Shown here: positions 60,960 to 64,000 of the stretch, in pieces | Position numbering within the stretch: the stretch's first letter is position 1 | How the letters are laid out: each line of letters starts with the position of its first letter | Source: Syncephalis fuscata | Lineage: Eukaryota > Zoopagomycota > Zoopagomycetes > Zoopagales > Piptocephalidaceae | Direction of reading: 5' to 3' | Length of the DNA: 64,000 bases | Assembly: GCA_025786725.1 (NCBI GenBank) | Contig: JAHLTZ010000052.1 | Span: 46,035-110,034, forward strand | Translations under genes and position numbers: made by a program | The notes under the pieces: model-generated | What the model saw: the letters and a program-made list of their open reading frames with translations, nothing else | The model's database searches: none | What the model was told of the DNA's origin: nothing

Positions 60960-62645
60960 CTAATGTACCCTTTGCCGTCTTGATTGTCTTGGTGTTGCTC
61001 TTACGGGTGTTGCTTCTTTGTGGGTGGGCCGGTTTTCTATTCATATCGTTAATATGGTGGTAAGTAAATAGTACAACTACAATTACCTGAATAGTCGTCG
61101 TTGTTATCGTCGTCGTCATCTTCATTGGAATATAGACGATCTTCTTGTTCATAGACACCTAATCGCCTATTCATCAATTAGTATAACTAGCACATGTATA
61201 TCAAATAAATTACTTACTTTCTACGTGCTGCAACTGATGTAGGTGTTACTTGGTGTTCAGAAAGTGTTCGTTGACGATTTAAACCATTGCTCATAGCTGT
61301 TGTCGTTGTTGTTGCACCTGGTTGTTGCTGTTGTCGTCGCCGTCTACCACTATTGGCCATTGTAGTAAATGAGAACGATTTGGTCATTGGTTGGTCATAA
61401 ACTGGCACAGATGACATACTGAATGTTCGTCGATTATTACTGTCGGAAAGTGTGCTTTGTTCTCTCGATAAAAGACCAATACTTTTGTTAACAAACTTAG
61501 TGTTATATTCGCTGTAAACTTGTCCAAATAGCAGCTGCTTGTCTTTAACGTGTTGTACATAGGTTCTACACAAATAATAAGTCTACTCAACAGTATTAGC
61601 TTAATTGTATCAATAAAAGGACTAGCTTACCTGTAATGCTACAGCCAAGGCTACTGGAAGGAAAAAGGGCCAATTTTCGGCATTTAAGCCAAAATAAACG
61701 GCTAATTGTGGTGGTGACCACCAGCTAAAGATGATGTAACTGTTAAATATCATAATACTGGTAAATAAACAACGACTTACCAGAAAATATTGAGTGAAAA
61801 TACAGGCGATCCCACATGTACAGTATATGAACCTGTCGTTCATCATCGGGTGTATACTGAATTATCCTCCATACCGGACGCCTATAATTGATCATCAGCA
61901 TATGATTGCCATATACTGTTGCCACACTTACATAATAAAGCGGAATAAACGAGTACATAGACTGGATGGTTTGTCATAAACACGTTTTGTACGTACATTT
62001 GGATTTTGAATGGTTGACTAGCATACGATGTTAATAAAGCTACTACTAACCAGCTAGCTTGCTACACTATTTGGCTTGCTTATAAATAGCACATACCTCT
62101 GCAGATGAATCAAATAGCTGATAGTGGCGGCTGCGTGTAAACAAATAAACAGTATTGGCTAGACTTAGCACGAAAATACTACTTCTAGTAGGTTAATCTA
62201 TAAGCATAGTTAGATAACAACATGGCTGCAGTTACAGCAATCGCTGCAGTAGCAAGTACCCAGAACATAGTATTCGCATCTATCCAGCCACTTGGTACAG
62301 GTTTTCCATACCCAAATCTAACTTGTTCAGGCGATTCTAACGAATGGCTTAGGCGTAGAAAAAGAAATGCGCCGTTAAGTATATATAGCCGCGGGCCAAC
62401 TAAACAATAGATGAATAACCATATATGTATACACACATACAAGCCGTTAAGTTACCGCTACGCCACAAGCAATCGCCGCATTCTTACCTAAGTGTTTCTT
62501 GTAACGAGTCCCAGTCAAGTGTCTCCCAGTCCTCTTGAATGCGCATGAGCCAGTCGTGTGGCGCGGAACGAACGCGATCGCTCAACGATTCTTTACGTAC
62601 TAAACGGCCACTTTCCGATAGTGACGGTGAACCCGGCTCCGTCAT
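60960..62645 (-). CDS. Nur1/Mug154-like nuclear-rim membrane protein, multi-exon
   Basis: Fungal nuclear-envelope protein of the DUF2418 type, which in yeasts partners LEM-domain proteins at the nuclear rim. Start MTEPGSPSLSESGRLVRKES at 62645, then SAPHDWLMRIQEDWETLDWD, the N-terminal W/D-rich segment. A TM segment follows (NTMFWVLATAAIAVTAAMLL), preceded by GYGKPVPSGWIDAN. Another hydrophobic stretch is WPFFLPVALAVALQ. The conserved luminal/cytosolic block is VKDKQLLFGQVYSEYNTKFV, which resembles the VKDKQ...EYNxKFV motif of Nur1/Mug154. The C-terminal region has RRRRQQQQPG, an acidic run (EDDDDDNNDDY) and a basic tail ending at a TAG at 60960-60962. Family assignment rests on this motif order from memory; confidence is moderate. 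Confidence 0.68.
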
Positions 62646-62949
62646 CGTATTGATATGTTTACAGACAAAATAAAACGTATTAAGCTTACTAAACTCGAAA
62701 AGAATAACTACGTGGCGGAGTCGTGTAGCAAAAGAAAGCGGCTGACTACGCTGCACACCAGTAAAAGAACGAAAATAGTACGAGCGTGTTTTGTGGTGTG
62801 ATGAGTGGGGGTGGTGTGGTAAAATCAGTCTTAAATTATTGATTGCAGATCTGAATAAATTAAAAATTACTTACTGCTACAGTACCTGCTAGATTTATAC
62901 AGCATATCATCTGTATTTACGCGTACGTAAAAATATAGCTCTACGAAGC
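62646..62949. other. Intergenic region between the nuclear-rim gene and the tRNA
   Basis: About 300 bp with the promoter of the Nur1-like gene on the left. The rest is AT-rich and carries no recognised feature. Confidence 0.4.
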
Positions 62950-62954
62950 AAAAA
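62950..62954 (-). terminator. Pol III T-run terminator of tRNA-Thr
   Basis: Five A on the plus strand give TTTTT on the minus strand, 5 nt past the tRNA 3' end. This is the normal RNA polymerase III stop. Confidence 0.8.
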
Positions 62955-62959
62955 GGTAT

Positions 62960-63032
62960 TGCCTTCTGGCGGAATCGAACCGCCGACCTTCTGCTTACTA
63001 GGCAGACGCTCTGCCAACTGAGCCAAGAAGGC
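62960..63032 (-). tRNA. tRNA-Thr(AGT)
   Basis: 73 nt on the minus strand folding into a full cloverleaf. Acceptor GCCTTCT/AGAAGGC, D-stem GCTC/GAGC, anticodon stem TCTGC/GCAGA with loop CTAGTAA (anticodon AGT), five-base variable region AGGTC, and T-stem GGCGG/CCGCC with TTCGATT loop. Discriminator A. No intron. The A box (D-arm) and B box (GGTTCGATTCC) are intact. Confidence 0.97.
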
Positions 63033-64000
63033 AAGTGTATTGCATTCGCTTGTTTCGAAGCCGGTTTTAAATATATATGGCAAAAATATTGGACTTGTTT
63101 TGCTAAAAATAGAACTTAACGAGTAGCTGATTTTTAATTCTATACTCTATCGTATTCTACTATGCAACATTATATTATTTGGCCTAACTGAATATACAGA
63201 TATATATTTTTTACTTGTAACAATATAATTTAAGACAAAAAATGGCAAATGTAGATTATATCACTATTAAATCAGTAATGATACAAATGGTGTTAATTAA
63301 CAAGCATTGTGTAGTGGAACTAATATATTAACAATATTGATAAGTGGGTAAAAAAATAACTAATTAATATGTAAATCAAAATAGCTAAATAAGGTATTGC
63401 ACATAAAGAGATTATAAATAGACTAGTTAATACCAAATAATTATTAGGTTGCTATATGGTATTGGTATTTTTATAGAAAGACTGTTTTCTAAATACAATG
63501 GCTATCTATTAAGTTTTTAGTGACGTATAAATAATGTTATCATTGTTTTTTAATAATGCAAACAAAGACACAATAATACTTTAGTAGTAGATAGATAAAT
63601 AGTATGAGTATGTTGATTACCTGATATTGTTTATTAGCTATATTTATGAATGTGTATTACGCCCAATCTTTTTAAAAGTTTCTATTAGTTGAGACAAATG
63701 TACGAATAGTGTATAAACAATGCTAATACATTAACTTTATATCTATAAACTAGGGCAATAGGTAAGCAAGAAACGGATTGTATAAGCCAAAAAAACGATA
63801 GTTTAATAATTTGCATTGTCTTTTATTCCTAGTCTATTCGCTTTATATTAATATGTTTTTAAATTTGTTATTTCTATAAATACCCACCGCTTGGTTTAAG
63901 TATCACCATAGTCATAATAGCTGATTTTAGCTAATTCAGTCATAATTGGCTATAAATAACCAACCCAGTAATACTTTTAATGATGCAATGAGTTTACTCA
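63033..64000. other. AT-rich region at the window end
   Basis: Nearly 1 kb of low-GC sequence without a coding frame of note or a recognised repeat. Confidence 0.4.

Overview
The window looks like a piece of nuclear genome from an AT-rich, early-diverging (zygomycete-grade) fungus. The evidence is: conserved eukaryotic genes cut by many short introns of roughly 40-95 nt with GTAAGT-type donors and TAG acceptors; a eukaryotic tRNA-Thr(AGT); a fungal-type nuclear-rim protein; a small LPMO-like secreted protein; and a FANCD2 gene, a family generally reported as missing from most Dikarya. The taxon is inferred from these traits, not read directly.

Layout. 1-4.9 kb: the 5' part of a short-chain dehydrogenase (-), a small membrane protein (+), a two-exon unknown gene (+) and an LPMO-like protein (-). 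6.2-9.5 kb: COG2 of the Golgi tethering complex (-), with a decayed fold-back copy of one of its exons beside it. 9.5-17 kb: mostly non-coding, with dispersed fold-back repeats, a second inverted duplication, a degenerate ~90-bp tandem array and possible remnants of small Cys-containing ORFs. 17-38.7 kb is gene-dense: an FHA/Chk2-like kinase (+), the XPF/Rad1 nuclease (+), USO1/p115 (-), FANCD2 (+) and a VPS9-domain Rab5 GEF (+). 38.7-56.3 kb is gene-poor and repeat-rich; it holds one unknown 178-codon gene, a small membrane ORF and a 6.4-kb nested palindrome at 46.8-53.2 kb. 56.3-63 kb: a PIAS/Siz-type SUMO E3 ligase (+), a WBP2-like GRAM protein with a PPxY motif (-), a Nur1/Mug154-like nuclear-rim protein (-) and the tRNA (-).

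Two functional themes recur. One is genome maintenance: FANCD2 and XPF act in interstrand-crosslink repair, FHA kinases act in checkpoint signalling, and PIAS proteins are SUMO ligases. The other is vesicle traffic: COG2, USO1 and the VPS9 GEF. This is ordinary chromosomal neighbourhood; nothing shows co-regulation.

The most unusual part is the palindrome at 46.8-53.2 kb. Outer arms of about 0.5 kb, inverted relative to each other, enclose TTAATTAACT-rich flanks and four tandem palindromes with a ~1.14-kb period. Each of the four has a ~60-bp unique centre, and these centres lie in orientation +,-,-,+, which suggests past inversion between arms. A centromere or a recombinogenic satellite are the main hypotheses. 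Several strongly conserved genes carry apparent single-base frameshifts, most of which look like one missing base, so residual assembly deletions are likely and exact exon joins should be treated as provisional.
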